Shown in pieces: positions 14,809 through 23,000 of a stretch of DNA of 34,495 nucleotides (the first letter of the stretch is position 1; every line of letters starts with the position of its first letter). The position numbers and the translations under genes are program-made. Under the pieces are notes generated by a model that ran no database searches, was not told the DNA's origin, and saw only the letters and a program-made list of their open reading frames with translations. Source of the stretch: Bacteroidales bacterium (lineage in GTDB: Bacteria > Bacteroidota > Bacteroidia > Bacteroidales > Muribaculaceae); NCBI GenBank assembly GCA_900770215.1, contig CAAGJW010000095.1, positions 1 to 34,495 of the forward strand, given 5' to 3'.

Positions 14809-15438
14809 ATGATTGATATCCAAGCCAACAAAGAAGAATTCAACGCCCTGCTGCGACAAGTGAACCGCGAGGGCACCGACTACCTGATCGAAGACCTTGA
14901 GAACCTGGGCTTCTACGATGCCCCGGCAAGCACCCGCTTCCATCTCGACAGCGACGGCGGCCTGGTGGTTCACTCGCTCAACACTTGCAAGGCAGGCCTC
15001 TTCCTGCGCGAGAAGATGATAGCAATGAAGCCCGAGCTCAAGGGCCTGCTGCTCGAGGACAGCGTGATTGTGGCCACACTGCTGCACGACGTGTGCAAGG
15101 CCGACGTGTACAAGAAGGTGGTGAAGCGCCGCAAGGACCAGTTTGGCAACTGGAAAGACGTGAAAGGCTATGACGTGGACTACAGCAACTTCCCCATGGG
15201 CCACGGCGAGAAAAGCGCCATCGTGGTGCTGCGCAGCGGCTTCGACATTCACGACGAAGAGCTACTGGCCATACGCTGGCACATGACCGCCTGGGACCTC
15301 GCCTTTCAGAATCCCGAGGCACGCAACAACATCAACACGGCACGCAACAAGTACCCACTGTGCTCGCTCGTGAACCTGGCCGACGGCATTGCCGCCAACC
15401 TGCTGGAGTGGGGCACCAACGAGCAAGAGGAGCTGTGA
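14809..15438 (+). CDS. HD-domain phosphohydrolase-like protein
   Basis: 209 residues from the ATG at 14809. The likely metal-binding series of HD proteins is visible: His55 (GGLVVHSLN), His93-Asp94 (TLLHDVCKA), His132 (MGHGEKS) and the later Asp in NLADGIAANL. HD proteins hydrolyse phosphate esters of nucleotides or nucleic acids; which one is not predictable. It follows the HExxH gene closely and precedes dacB by 59 bases. The similarity to hydrolases of the HD superfamily is limited to the motif set. Confidence 0.8.
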   Translation: MIDIQANKEEFNALLRQVNREGTDYLIEDLENLGFYDAPASTRFHLDSDGGLVVHSLNTCKAGLFLREKMIAMKPELKGLLLEDSVIVATLLHDVCKADVYKKVVKRRKDQFGNWKDVKGYDVDYSNFPMGHGEKSAIVVLRSGFDIHDEELLAIRWHMTAWDLAFQNPEARNNINTARNKYPLCSLVNLADGIAANLLEWGTNEQEEL

Positions 15439-15497
15439 GCGCCTCGCCCACCAGCGGGCAACAAGCAAAAAAAACAAACAAAAAGAGGAAAACACTT

Positions 15498-16919
15498 ATG
15501 AAGAAACTTGCAACTACAATAGCGGCGGCAATCACCGCCATTGCCTCGTGGGCCATCACCACGACAGGCGCACAGCAGGCCATCGACGCCCTGGCCAGCG
15601 ACTCGGCCCTGGGCCATGCCTCGCTGACCATAGCCGTGGCCGACGTTGTGGCCGACACCATCGTGGCCAGTCACAACATCGACCTGTCGTGCATCACGGC
15701 ATCGACCATGAAGACGGTGACCTCGGCCACGGCCCTCTCGCTGCTTTCGCCCAGCTACACCTTTCGCACTCCCGTCTACCTTGTGGGCCAGGTGAAAGGC
15801 AACAAGTTTAAGGGCGACATCGTGATCAAGGGCAGCGGCGACCCCACCCTGGGATCGGCCTATTGTCCTGCTAATCCCGACATCGTGAGCGAAATCACAC
15901 TTGCACTGCAACAGCGAGGCATCAAGAAAATCACTGGGCAAATCGTGCCTGTCGACACGCTCATTCCCTTCCCCGGCTACAGCGGCTGGTGGGACAGCGG
16001 CGACCTATGCACCGACTATGGCATGGGCGTGCACGGCATCAACTACAGCGACAACCGCACCCACCTCAAGTTTACCAGTACAGGCAACGGCACCATCGCG
16101 CAAGCACGCTTCGAGCCCCCGGTGCCCGGGCTGGGCATCGTCGACCGTCTCGACACTGGGGGCAGCCACGATGCACTGAGTCTGTATCTCGACAGCGGCA
16201 ATCCGGCCATCGTGCTGGCTGGTGAGACGGCAGACCGCAACTACGACGAGCTCGTGGCCTGCCCCACCCCGGCCGCCATGCTTGCCGACAGCCTGCAGCG
16301 CGCCCTGGCCAGCCACGGCATCAAGTTCAAGCTCAAGCCTGGCACGGCCGGCAAGCTCAAGCACCGCGACACCACCCTGCTCGTCGTGCACGAGTCGCCC
16401 AGGCTCGATGCCATCGTGAGCTCGCTGCTCGACCGCAGCGACAACATGTGGACCGAAGCCCTGCTGCGCGCCATAGCCCTGCACAGCGGCCGAAAGGCCA
16501 CCGCCAGCCAGGGCGTGGCAGTGGTCGACAGTCTGTGGCAGGCCCGCGGGCTCGACACAGGCGCCAAGTTTCAGTACGACGGCAGCGGCCTGGCCCGGGC
16601 CAACAAAAACTCGGCCCGTTTCTTTGTGAAGATGCTCGACTACATGGCCACCCATCCTGTCGACGGCACCAGCCTGCACCAGCTCATGCCCAAGGCTGGC
16701 AAGCGCATAGGCAAGCTCCTGCCCACCACCTCGCTGAGCACCGATGTCGTGCTCAAGTCGGGCAGCATGACCCAGGTGCAATGCTACGTGGGCTACTACC
16801 CTGCCAGCAATCCGCGCTACTCGTGGGCAGTGCTCGTCAACAACTGGAACTGCAGCCGTGCCGAGCTGAAAAACAAGATCGATACCATGCTCATCGGCAT
16901 TTTTGGCGACAAGAACTGA
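15498..16919 (+). CDS. dacB: D-alanyl-D-alanine carboxypeptidase/endopeptidase (peptidase S13)
   Basis: 473 residues with a signal peptide (about 1-25). This periplasmic penicillin-binding protein trims the terminal D-Ala of peptidoglycan pentapeptides or cuts cross-links. The three active-site motifs are in order: SxxK as STMK (Ser69-Lys72), SxN as SDN (314-316) and KTG as KSG (420-422). Between the first two lies the long insert characteristic of the S13 (DacB/PBP4) family, with VIKGSGDPTLG and DYGMGVHGINYSDN. The ATG at 15498 is chosen because the signal peptide begins there. KSG in place of KTG is a tolerated variant. Confidence 0.9.
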   Translation: MKKLATTIAAAITAIASWAITTTGAQQAIDALASDSALGHASLTIAVADVVADTIVASHNIDLSCITASTMKTVTSATALSLLSPSYTFRTPVYLVGQVKGNKFKGDIVIKGSGDPTLGSAYCPANPDIVSEITLALQQRGIKKITGQIVPVDTLIPFPGYSGWWDSGDLCTDYGMGVHGINYSDNRTHLKFTSTGNGTIAQARFEPPVPGLGIVDRLDTGGSHDALSLYLDSGNPAIVLAGETADRNYDELVACPTPAAMLADSLQRALASHGIKFKLKPGTAGKLKHRDTTLLVVHESPRLDAIVSSLLDRSDNMWTEALLRAIALHSGRKATASQGVAVVDSLWQARGLDTGAKFQYDGSGLARANKNSARFFVKMLDYMATHPVDGTSLHQLMPKAGKRIGKLLPTTSLSTDVVLKSGSMTQVQCYVGYYPASNPRYSWAVLVNNWNCSRAELKNKIDTMLIGIFGDKN

Positions 16920-16992
16920 ACAAGCGCGAAAAAAATTACATTTATTCACAAAAAATACCTATTTTTTGAGATGGAAAGTCGATAATTTTATC

Positions 16993-17000
16993 TATGTTTG
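16993..17000 (+). promoter_or_regulatory. Bacteroidetes -7 element (TATGTTTG)
   Basis: Exact TAnnTTTG match, 39 bases before the ATG at 17040. TTTG at 16965-16968 is 24 bases upstream, slightly far for a -33. Confidence 0.55.
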
Positions 17001-17039
17001 CATTACGCATTTAAAAGTAAACAATAAAACACAATCGCT

Positions 17040-17789
17040 ATGGATGCTTCTTTTGCTCAATTATTGTCGAGAGTTTATGAGCTTGAGGGATTGCTTCTGC
17101 TGGCCGACAAGAAAGGCGAGGCAACCCCAGGCAAGGTCATAGACCTCATCAAGGAGAAAGCCAAGGCCATCGACACGGCAGCACAGCAACTCATGCCTGG
17201 CACGGCAGCCCAAGCCGAAAGTGACAACGAACTATTTCCGCCCAAAGAGGGCAACGGTCTGCCCAGCAACGACTATGACCCCGACGAGACCTGGCAGCAC
17301 GACAACGGCGAGGAGCCGGGCGAGATTTTCGGGTCGGGCATAGCCTATGTCGAGCCCCAGCACGTGCCCGATGAGCCCGAGGCCAAGCAGCATGCCGACC
17401 AAGACACTAGCAGCGACGACGACAACGACGAGCCCGATCCGCCTGCCTTCATCCCTGGCAATATCGACATGACCGCAAACAACGACGAGGGCAATGACAC
17501 AGGTGATGACGAGCAGGAGGAGGAGGAGCAACCCTTGCGCGTCGACGAGCAACTGCAGCGCAACTTGTCAAAGAACATGCGCAAGGCCCTCTCGCTCAAC
17601 GACCGGTACCGCTTCAAGCGCGAGCTCTTCGGCAACAGCGAGCTCGACCTCAACGATGCACTCGACATGGTGCAGTCGATGAAAAGCTACGACGAGGCCA
17701 CCGACTACTTCTACGGCGACCTGGGCTGGGACAAGGACAATGAGGAAGTGCAAGACTTCATGAACATCGTGAAGAAACACTTCTTGTAG
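17040..17789 (+). CDS. Conserved acidic protein of unknown function
   Basis: 249 residues, cytoplasmic by lack of signal. The N-terminal 55 residues are helical (FAQLLSRVYELEGLLLLADKKGE). The middle (about 60-170) is a disordered, strongly acidic Asp/Glu/Pro-rich linker with runs such as SSDDDNDEPDP and DEQEEEEQ. The C-terminal 75 residues form a compact domain (ALSLNDRYRFKRELFGNSEL, DALDMVQSMKSYDEATDYFY, LGWDKDNEEVQDFMNIVKKHF) that I recognise from other Bacteroidales proteins of unknown role. The sequence shows no catalytic motif. It is transcribed from its own promoter, and rsmI follows 77 bases later. Confidence 0.8.
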   Translation: MDASFAQLLSRVYELEGLLLLADKKGEATPGKVIDLIKEKAKAIDTAAQQLMPGTAAQAESDNELFPPKEGNGLPSNDYDPDETWQHDNGEEPGEIFGSGIAYVEPQHVPDEPEAKQHADQDTSSDDDNDEPDPPAFIPGNIDMTANNDEGNDTGDDEQEEEEQPLRVDEQLQRNLSKNMRKALSLNDRYRFKRELFGNSELDLNDALDMVQSMKSYDEATDYFYGDLGWDKDNEEVQDFMNIVKKHFL

Positions 17790-17866
17790 CTTGCGCCCCT
17801 GCGTCCAGCAGCAAGGAATAATCCATCACACAACCTGCGAGCCACACTCATCACACACTCAACACA

Positions 17867-18613
17867 ATGTCAGGGAAATTATATATAGTGCCAACCCCGG
17901 TGGGAAATCTCGACGACATGACGCCTCGGGCAATCAACACATTGCGCGAGGCCCAGTTGATTCTTGCCGAGGACACCCGCACAAGCGGGATACTGATGAA
18001 GCACTTCGGCATCGACACGCCCATGCGCAGCCACCACAAGTTTAACGAGCACGAAACCCTGCCCGGCCTCGTGCAAGAGCTGCAGGCAGGCGCCGTAATG
18101 GCACTGGTGACCGATGCCGGCACGCCAGGCATAAGCGACCCTGGCTTCCTGCTGGTGCGCGAGTGCCGCCGTCACGATATCGAGGTTGAGACACTGCCTG
18201 GCGCCACGGCATTTGTGCCGGCGCTGGTCAACTCGGGCCTGCCCTGCGAGCGCTTTGCCTTCGAGGGCTTCCTGCCGCCCAAGAAGGGACGCGCCACGCG
18301 GCTCGCAGCCCTGGCTGGCGAACAGCGCACCATGATATTCTACGAGTCGCCCCTGCGACTGGTCAAGACCCTCAAGCAGCTGGCCGAGACATTTGGCCCC
18401 GACCGCCAGGCCTCGGTGAGCCGCGAGATCTCAAAGCTGCACAACAGCACCCGCAACGGCACGCTCGCGCAGCTGGCCCAGTACTACGAGACCAACGCCC
18501 CGCGTGGCGAGATTGTGCTCGTGGTGGCCGGCCACGAGCCCCAAGCGGCTGCCAAAGTCGACAAATACGCCAAGTTTAAAAACAAGAACAACATAAATAA
18601 TTCATCGATATGA
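17867..18613 (+). CDS. rsmI: 16S rRNA (cytidine1402-2'-O)-methyltransferase
   Basis: 248 residues. RsmI places the 2'-O-methyl on C1402 in the decoding centre. The signature motifs are present: LYIVPTPVGNLDDMTPRA at the N-terminus, EDTRTSGILMKHFGI near residue 40, HHKFNEHE, VTDAGTPGISDPGFLLVREC, LPGATAFVPALV, FEGFLPPKKGRA and YESPLRLVKTL. The C-terminal RsmI helix-turn-helix domain seen in longer members is absent or short, and the protein ends in a Lys/Asn-rich tail. The next gene starts inside the stop codon (ATGA). The paralog at 212 lacks the PTPVGN motif. Confidence 0.93.
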   Translation: MSGKLYIVPTPVGNLDDMTPRAINTLREAQLILAEDTRTSGILMKHFGIDTPMRSHHKFNEHETLPGLVQELQAGAVMALVTDAGTPGISDPGFLLVRECRRHDIEVETLPGATAFVPALVNSGLPCERFAFEGFLPPKKGRATRLAALAGEQRTMIFYESPLRLVKTLKQLAETFGPDRQASVSREISKLHNSTRNGTLAQLAQYYETNAPRGEIVLVVAGHEPQAAAKVDKYAKFKNKNNINNSSI

Positions 18614-19518
18614 GAAAGATTTTATATTTCGTCGCCGCACTTGTGGTGATGGCCGGCATAGCCACTATGTCGTCGTGCAAGAAGAACAAGGCCGAGGTCG
18701 CCAAAGTCAACCAAGACTCAATCGACAACCTGGCCCTGACCGACTCGCTGGCAACAATACGTGCCGAAAAAGACACGCTTGCCGCCCTCATGATGGAGGT
18801 GAGCGACGGTATGAACCAAATACTCGACATGCAGAGCCAGATGAGCGTTGAGAATCTCAATGCCGAATCGCCCGACAAGAAAGCCCAATTGCGCAACAAC
18901 ATCCTTGCCATTCAGCAAGGCATCGTCGAGCAGAAGCAACGCGTGGCACAGCTTGAAAAACGGTTGAAGCAATCGACCAACTACAGCGACGCCATGAAGA
19001 AGCAGATCGCCAGCCTCAAGCAGCAGCTCGACCATCAGGAGTCGATCATCAACAGCCTCACGGCACAGCTGCAAGCCGCCCACGTGACCATCAAGAACCT
19101 GAACACCAAGGTCGACTCGCTCAACACCGAGAACGCTCATGTGACCTCGGCCTACAACAGCGCATCGGCCAGGGCGCAGGAAGAGACCCAGCGCGCCAAC
19201 AACCTGGTGAATGAGATGAACGTGTGCTACTATGTGGTGGGCTCCAAAAACGAGCTCAAGCGCCAGAAGATCATCGAGACCGGCTTCTTGAGGAAAACCC
19301 GCGTGATGGAAGGCGACTTCACGCAGTCCTATTTCACCAAGGCCGACAAGCGCACGCTCAACCGCATCGCGCTGCACAGCAAGAAGGCCGAGATCATGTC
19401 GCGCCACCCGAGCGGCAGTTATGTGATTGAGGACGAGGGCGGACAGAAGGTGCTCAAAATTACCAACCCCAGCCGTTTCTGGGAGCTCTCCAACTACTTG
19501 GTAGTGAAAATCAAGTGA
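18610..19518 (+). CDS. Coiled-coil lipoprotein (possible Cbp1-like adhesin)
   Basis: 302 residues. A lipoprotein signal ends in TMSSC with Cys23 as the probable lipidated residue. Residues 40-210 are a long coiled coil (IVEQKQRVAQLEKRLKQ, QIASLKQQLDHQESI, TIKNLNTKVDSLNTENA). The C-terminal 95 residues form a small domain (NVCYYVVGSKNELKRQKII, GDFTQSYFTKADKRTLNRI, PSGSYVIEDEGG, LKITNPSRFWELSNYLVVKIK). This architecture matches Bacteroidales proteins that have been labelled Cbp1-family collagen-binding adhesins; I cannot check that label here, so collagen binding is not claimed. It overlaps rsmI by four bases. Confidence 0.78.
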   Translation: MRKILYFVAALVVMAGIATMSSCKKNKAEVAKVNQDSIDNLALTDSLATIRAEKDTLAALMMEVSDGMNQILDMQSQMSVENLNAESPDKKAQLRNNILAIQQGIVEQKQRVAQLEKRLKQSTNYSDAMKKQIASLKQQLDHQESIINSLTAQLQAAHVTIKNLNTKVDSLNTENAHVTSAYNSASARAQEETQRANNLVNEMNVCYYVVGSKNELKRQKIIETGFLRKTRVMEGDFTQSYFTKADKRTLNRIALHSKKAEIMSRHPSGSYVIEDEGGQKVLKITNPSRFWELSNYLVVKIK

Positions 19519-19552
19519 ATAGGCAGCACAACAATAGTCCAACTGCTATCAT

Positions 19553-19590
19553 CAACGACGGGGCAGGCTTCATGCCGCGCCCCGTCGTTG
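19553..19590 (+). terminator. 12-bp perfect hairpin between lipoprotein and glycerate kinase
   Basis: CAACGACGGGGC (19553-19564) and GCCCCGTCGTTG (19579-19590) are perfect inverted repeats around 14 bases that can fold again (GGC/GCC). No T-run follows on either strand, so it could be a Rho-assisted stop, an RNA-stability element or an attenuating structure before glycerate kinase, whose ATG is 28 bases later. Confidence 0.45.
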
Positions 19591-19617
19591 CAACATGACC
19601 AACTACACTGCATCGCT

Positions 19618-20757
19618 ATGAGCAAGATCATACTGGCATTCGACAAGTTTAAGGGCTCGGCCACATCGCGCGAGATTGCCCAGGCTGCACAGCGGGCCAT
19701 AGCCCGGACGGTGCCGGGAGCACAAGTGGTGACCCTGCCTGTGGCCGACGGCGGCGAGGGCACTGTCGAGGCCATTGCCGCGACACTGCCGCAAGCCCGC
19801 ACCACGACGGTGCGAGTGTGCGCGCCGCTGCCTGGGCTGCCGCCGGTCGAGGCACACTACATCATCGACGAGACAAGCCACACTGCCGTGATGGAGCTAT
19901 CGGCAGCAAGCGGTCTCACGCTGGTACCCCCTGCACAGCGCAACGTGATGCAGGCCTCCACACGAGGCACTGGCATGATGATAGCCCACGCCATAGCGCA
20001 GGAAGGATGCCGCCACATCGTGATGGGGCTGGGCGGCAGCGCCACGTCCGACTGTGCCACCGGACTGCTCTCGGCTCTGGGATTCGATTTTCTCGATGCC
20101 CGCGGGCACAGCGTGCCCCCTTGCGGGGCCGGGCTGTCGAGCATCGCCGGCATCGACAGCAGCAAGGTGCCCAGCGCGGTGAGGCACACGCGTTTCACCA
20201 TCTTTGCCGACGTCGACAACCCGCTGCTCGGCCCCAAGGGCGCCGCCCGCACCTTTGCCCCGCAGAAAGGGGCCACCCCCCGACAGGTAGAACAGCTCGA
20301 GGACGGTGCCCGCAACCTGGCACGACTCATGCCAGCAGGCATCGCTGTCAAGCCTGGAGCCGGGGCGGCTGGCGGTGCAGGAGCTGGCATGATGGCCTGG
20401 CTCGACTGCGAGATGATGCCCGGAGCCCAGGCCGTGCTCGACTTCTTGAAATTTGACGAGAAAATACGAGGAGCCAGCCTCATCATCACGGGCGAAGGCC
20501 GCATCGATGCCCAGACGGCTATGGGCAAGACCCCTGCCGCAGTGCTCAAGGCCGGCCACAGGCAAGGCACACCGGTGGTGGCCCTGTGCGGCACGCTCGA
20601 CACGAGCATCGATGTCGACGCGCTGGGATTTGACGCCGTGCTGCCCATCGTTGCCGGCCCCACGACTCTGGCCCAGGCCGTGGAGCGGGACACTTGTATG
20701 CACAACGTGGAGCGCACCGTAGCGCAAGTCATGAAACTCTTAAAACTCAAAATATGA
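19618..20757 (+). CDS. Glycerate kinase (GlxK/GarK family)
   Basis: 379 residues. Phosphorylates glycerate, feeding 2- or 3-phosphoglycerate into glycolysis. Motifs are the N-terminal IILAFDKFKGSATSREIAQA, the nucleotide-binding PVADGGEGTVEAI (about residue 40), GLGGSATSDCATGLLSALG (about 137-155), GPKGAARTFAPQKGA and GEGRIDAQTAMGKTPAAVL (about 285-305). The ATG at 19618 begins the conserved N-terminus; the ten codons before it lie over a hairpin and are not supported. The stop codon overlaps the start of the GH89 gene (ATGA), placing a sugar-acid kinase in the same transcript as a hexosaminidase. A metabolic link between them is not obvious. Confidence 0.92.
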   Translation: MSKIILAFDKFKGSATSREIAQAAQRAIARTVPGAQVVTLPVADGGEGTVEAIAATLPQARTTTVRVCAPLPGLPPVEAHYIIDETSHTAVMELSAASGLTLVPPAQRNVMQASTRGTGMMIAHAIAQEGCRHIVMGLGGSATSDCATGLLSALGFDFLDARGHSVPPCGAGLSSIAGIDSSKVPSAVRHTRFTIFADVDNPLLGPKGAARTFAPQKGATPRQVEQLEDGARNLARLMPAGIAVKPGAGAAGGAGAGMMAWLDCEMMPGAQAVLDFLKFDEKIRGASLIITGEGRIDAQTAMGKTPAAVLKAGHRQGTPVVALCGTLDTSIDVDALGFDAVLPIVAGPTTLAQAVERDTCMHNVERTVAQVMKLLKLKI

Positions 20758-22997
20758 AAAAAATCAACCTCACCATCATCCTGTTGCTAATCTCCATCGT
20801 CGCGTCGCCTCTCATCGCACATGCAGCCAAGCGCATCAGCGACGTGCAGCAAGCCCAGGCACTTGCACAGCGGCTGTCGCCACGGTTGGCCAGCAAGGTG
20901 GAGTTCAGGCAGCTGCTGCTCAACGGCAACAACGACGCCTTCGGCATCGAGGGCAAAAACGGCAAAGTCGTGATCACGGGCAACAATGCCAACTCGATGG
21001 CCGTGGGCCTCAACTACTACCTCAGGAAATACTGCCTCACCACCGTGTCGTGGTATGCCGACGTGCCTGTGGAGCTGCCTGCCACCCTGCCCGACGTCAC
21101 AGTCGCCTACACCTCTACAGCCCGCGTGCCACAGCGTTTCTTTCTGAACTACTGCACCTTTGGCTACTCGATGCCGTTCTGGCAGTGGAAAGACTGGGAG
21201 CGCTTCATCGACTGGATGGCCCTCAACGGTGTCAACATGCCGCTGGCCATCACTGGCCAGGAGAGCGTGTGGTACAACGTGTGGACCCGCCTGGGCATGA
21301 CCGACGAGCAAGTGCGCAGCTACTTCACCGGCCCCGTCTACCTGCCCTGGCACCGCATGTCGAACATCGACGGCTGGTGCGGTCCTCTGCCCAAGCAGTG
21401 GCTCGACAGCCAGGCGGCCCTGCAAAAGCTCATACTGGCGCGAGAGCGCGCACTGGGCATGCACCCCGTGCTGCCCGCCTTTGCCGGACACGTGCCCCGC
21501 GAGCTCAAAACGCTCTACCCCAAGGCCGACATCAAGCACCTGGGCCAGTGGGACGGCTTTGCCGATGAGTACCGCACCTTTTTCCTCAACAGCGAGGACC
21601 CGCTCTATGCCAAAATCCAGAAAATGTTTCTGCAAGAGCAGACGCGCCTCTTCGGCACCGATCACATCTACGGCGTCGACCTCTTCAACGAGGTTGCACC
21701 GCCCAGCCTCGAGCCCAGCTACCTCAACCAGGTGTCGCGGCACATCTACGAGTCGCTCAAGGCCGTCGACAAGAAGGCCCAATGGCTGCAGATGGGGTGG
21801 TTCCTCTACTATCAACGCAAAGACTTCACACCCGAGCGCACCCGGGCCATGCTCACCGGCGTGCCGCAAGGCAAGATGACCATGCTCGACTACTTTGCCG
21901 AGCGCACCGAGGTGTGGCGCATGCACGACAAGTTCTACGGCCAGCCCTACATATGGTGCTACCTGGGCAACTTCGGCGGCAACACCGTGCTGCAAGGCAA
22001 CGTCAAGCAGGCGGGCGAGCGCCTGGAGCAAGCCCTGCGCGAGGGCGGCAGCAACCTCAAGGGCATAGGCTCCACACTCGAGGGCCTCGACGTGCAGCAA
22101 TTCCCCTTTGAATACATCTTCGACAAGGCCTGGACCACCCCCGCCGGCAACACCCAGGTGCCAGCCGAAGTGGCCTACCGCCACGCCGGCTACCGCTCGC
22201 CGCAGGCACGCAAGGCCTGGGACCTGCTCTACAACCACGTGCTCACCTTCCCGGCCAGCACCTTCTATGGCACCCCCGCCACCACCAATCCTGTACCGGG
22301 CAAGCTGGGGCGCCGCTCGGCCATGCGCTACGACCCGGCACTGCTGGCCGAGGTGTGGCGCCTGCTCGCCGCCCAAGACAGCGTGGTGACCGATGCCATG
22401 CGTATCGACATGGTGTGGACCGGGCGCCAGCTGCTGGGCGACCTGTTCGGCTACGAGAAACTCCTCTTCGACAAGGCACTCGCCGCCCGCGACACCGTGG
22501 CCATGCACGAGAGCAGCAACGAGATGCTGAGCCTGCTGGGCGACATCGACTGCCTCAACGCCCAAGAGCCCCATTGCACGCTCGACGCGTGGGTGAAACA
22601 GGCCCGCGACATGGGTACCGACAAGGCCACAAGCGACTACTACGAGATGAACGCCCGCCGCATCATCACCACCTGGGGCGGCGACCTCAACGGCTATGCC
22701 TGCCGCGGCTGGAGCGGCCTGGTGCGCGACTACTACCTGCCCTGCTGGCAGGCCTACATCGACGAGGCCATGCAGGCAGCACGGCAAGGCCGCCCCTTCG
22801 ACCAGAAAGGCTTCGACCAGCGCATCGAGCGCTTCCAGCTGGCCTGGTGCGAGCCCGGCACCCCACACGACGACGGCATGGACTACCCCCACAACGTGCT
22901 CGCCCTCTCGCGCATGCTCCTCAACAAGTACCGCACCGAGCTCGCCGCCTTCATCCAAGCCCACCACGCCACCCAATCTGCCCAATCACCAAAGTGA
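20754..22997 (+). CDS. Alpha-N-acetylglucosaminidase (GH89)
   Basis: 747 residues with a signal peptide (about 1-25, ending AHAA). GH89 enzymes remove terminal alpha-linked GlcNAc, for example from heparan-type chains or gastric-mucin caps. The N-terminal domain (30-120) is followed by the TIM barrel beginning at RVPQRFFLNYCTFGYSMPFW. FNEVAPP (Glu313) matches the first catalytic glutamate of human NAGLU and TLEGLDV (Glu443) the second. GQESVWYNVW and HRMSNIDGWCGPLP are also family-typical. The C-terminal helical domain is complete. The start at 20754 overlaps the glycerate kinase stop. The product is probably periplasmic or outer-membrane associated. A regulator follows three bases after the stop. 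Confidence 0.94.
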   Translation: MKKINLTIILLLISIVASPLIAHAAKRISDVQQAQALAQRLSPRLASKVEFRQLLLNGNNDAFGIEGKNGKVVITGNNANSMAVGLNYYLRKYCLTTVSWYADVPVELPATLPDVTVAYTSTARVPQRFFLNYCTFGYSMPFWQWKDWERFIDWMALNGVNMPLAITGQESVWYNVWTRLGMTDEQVRSYFTGPVYLPWHRMSNIDGWCGPLPKQWLDSQAALQKLILARERALGMHPVLPAFAGHVPRELKTLYPKADIKHLGQWDGFADEYRTFFLNSEDPLYAKIQKMFLQEQTRLFGTDHIYGVDLFNEVAPPSLEPSYLNQVSRHIYESLKAVDKKAQWLQMGWFLYYQRKDFTPERTRAMLTGVPQGKMTMLDYFAERTEVWRMHDKFYGQPYIWCYLGNFGGNTVLQGNVKQAGERLEQALREGGSNLKGIGSTLEGLDVQQFPFEYIFDKAWTTPAGNTQVPAEVAYRHAGYRSPQARKAWDLLYNHVLTFPASTFYGTPATTNPVPGKLGRRSAMRYDPALLAEVWRLLAAQDSVVTDAMRIDMVWTGRQLLGDLFGYEKLLFDKALAARDTVAMHESSNEMLSLLGDIDCLNAQEPHCTLDAWVKQARDMGTDKATSDYYEMNARRIITTWGGDLNGYACRGWSGLVRDYYLPCWQAYIDEAMQAARQGRPFDQKGFDQRIERFQLAWCEPGTPHDDGMDYPHNVLALSRMLLNKYRTELAAFIQAHHATQSAQSPK

Positions 22998-23000
22998 CCC

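Noticed and set aside
20787..22985. 732-residue open frame opposite the GH89 gene
   Set aside because: Shadow of GC-rich codon use. The + strand frame has catalytic motifs and a signal peptide; the minus frame is Val/His/Gly-rich without any domain.
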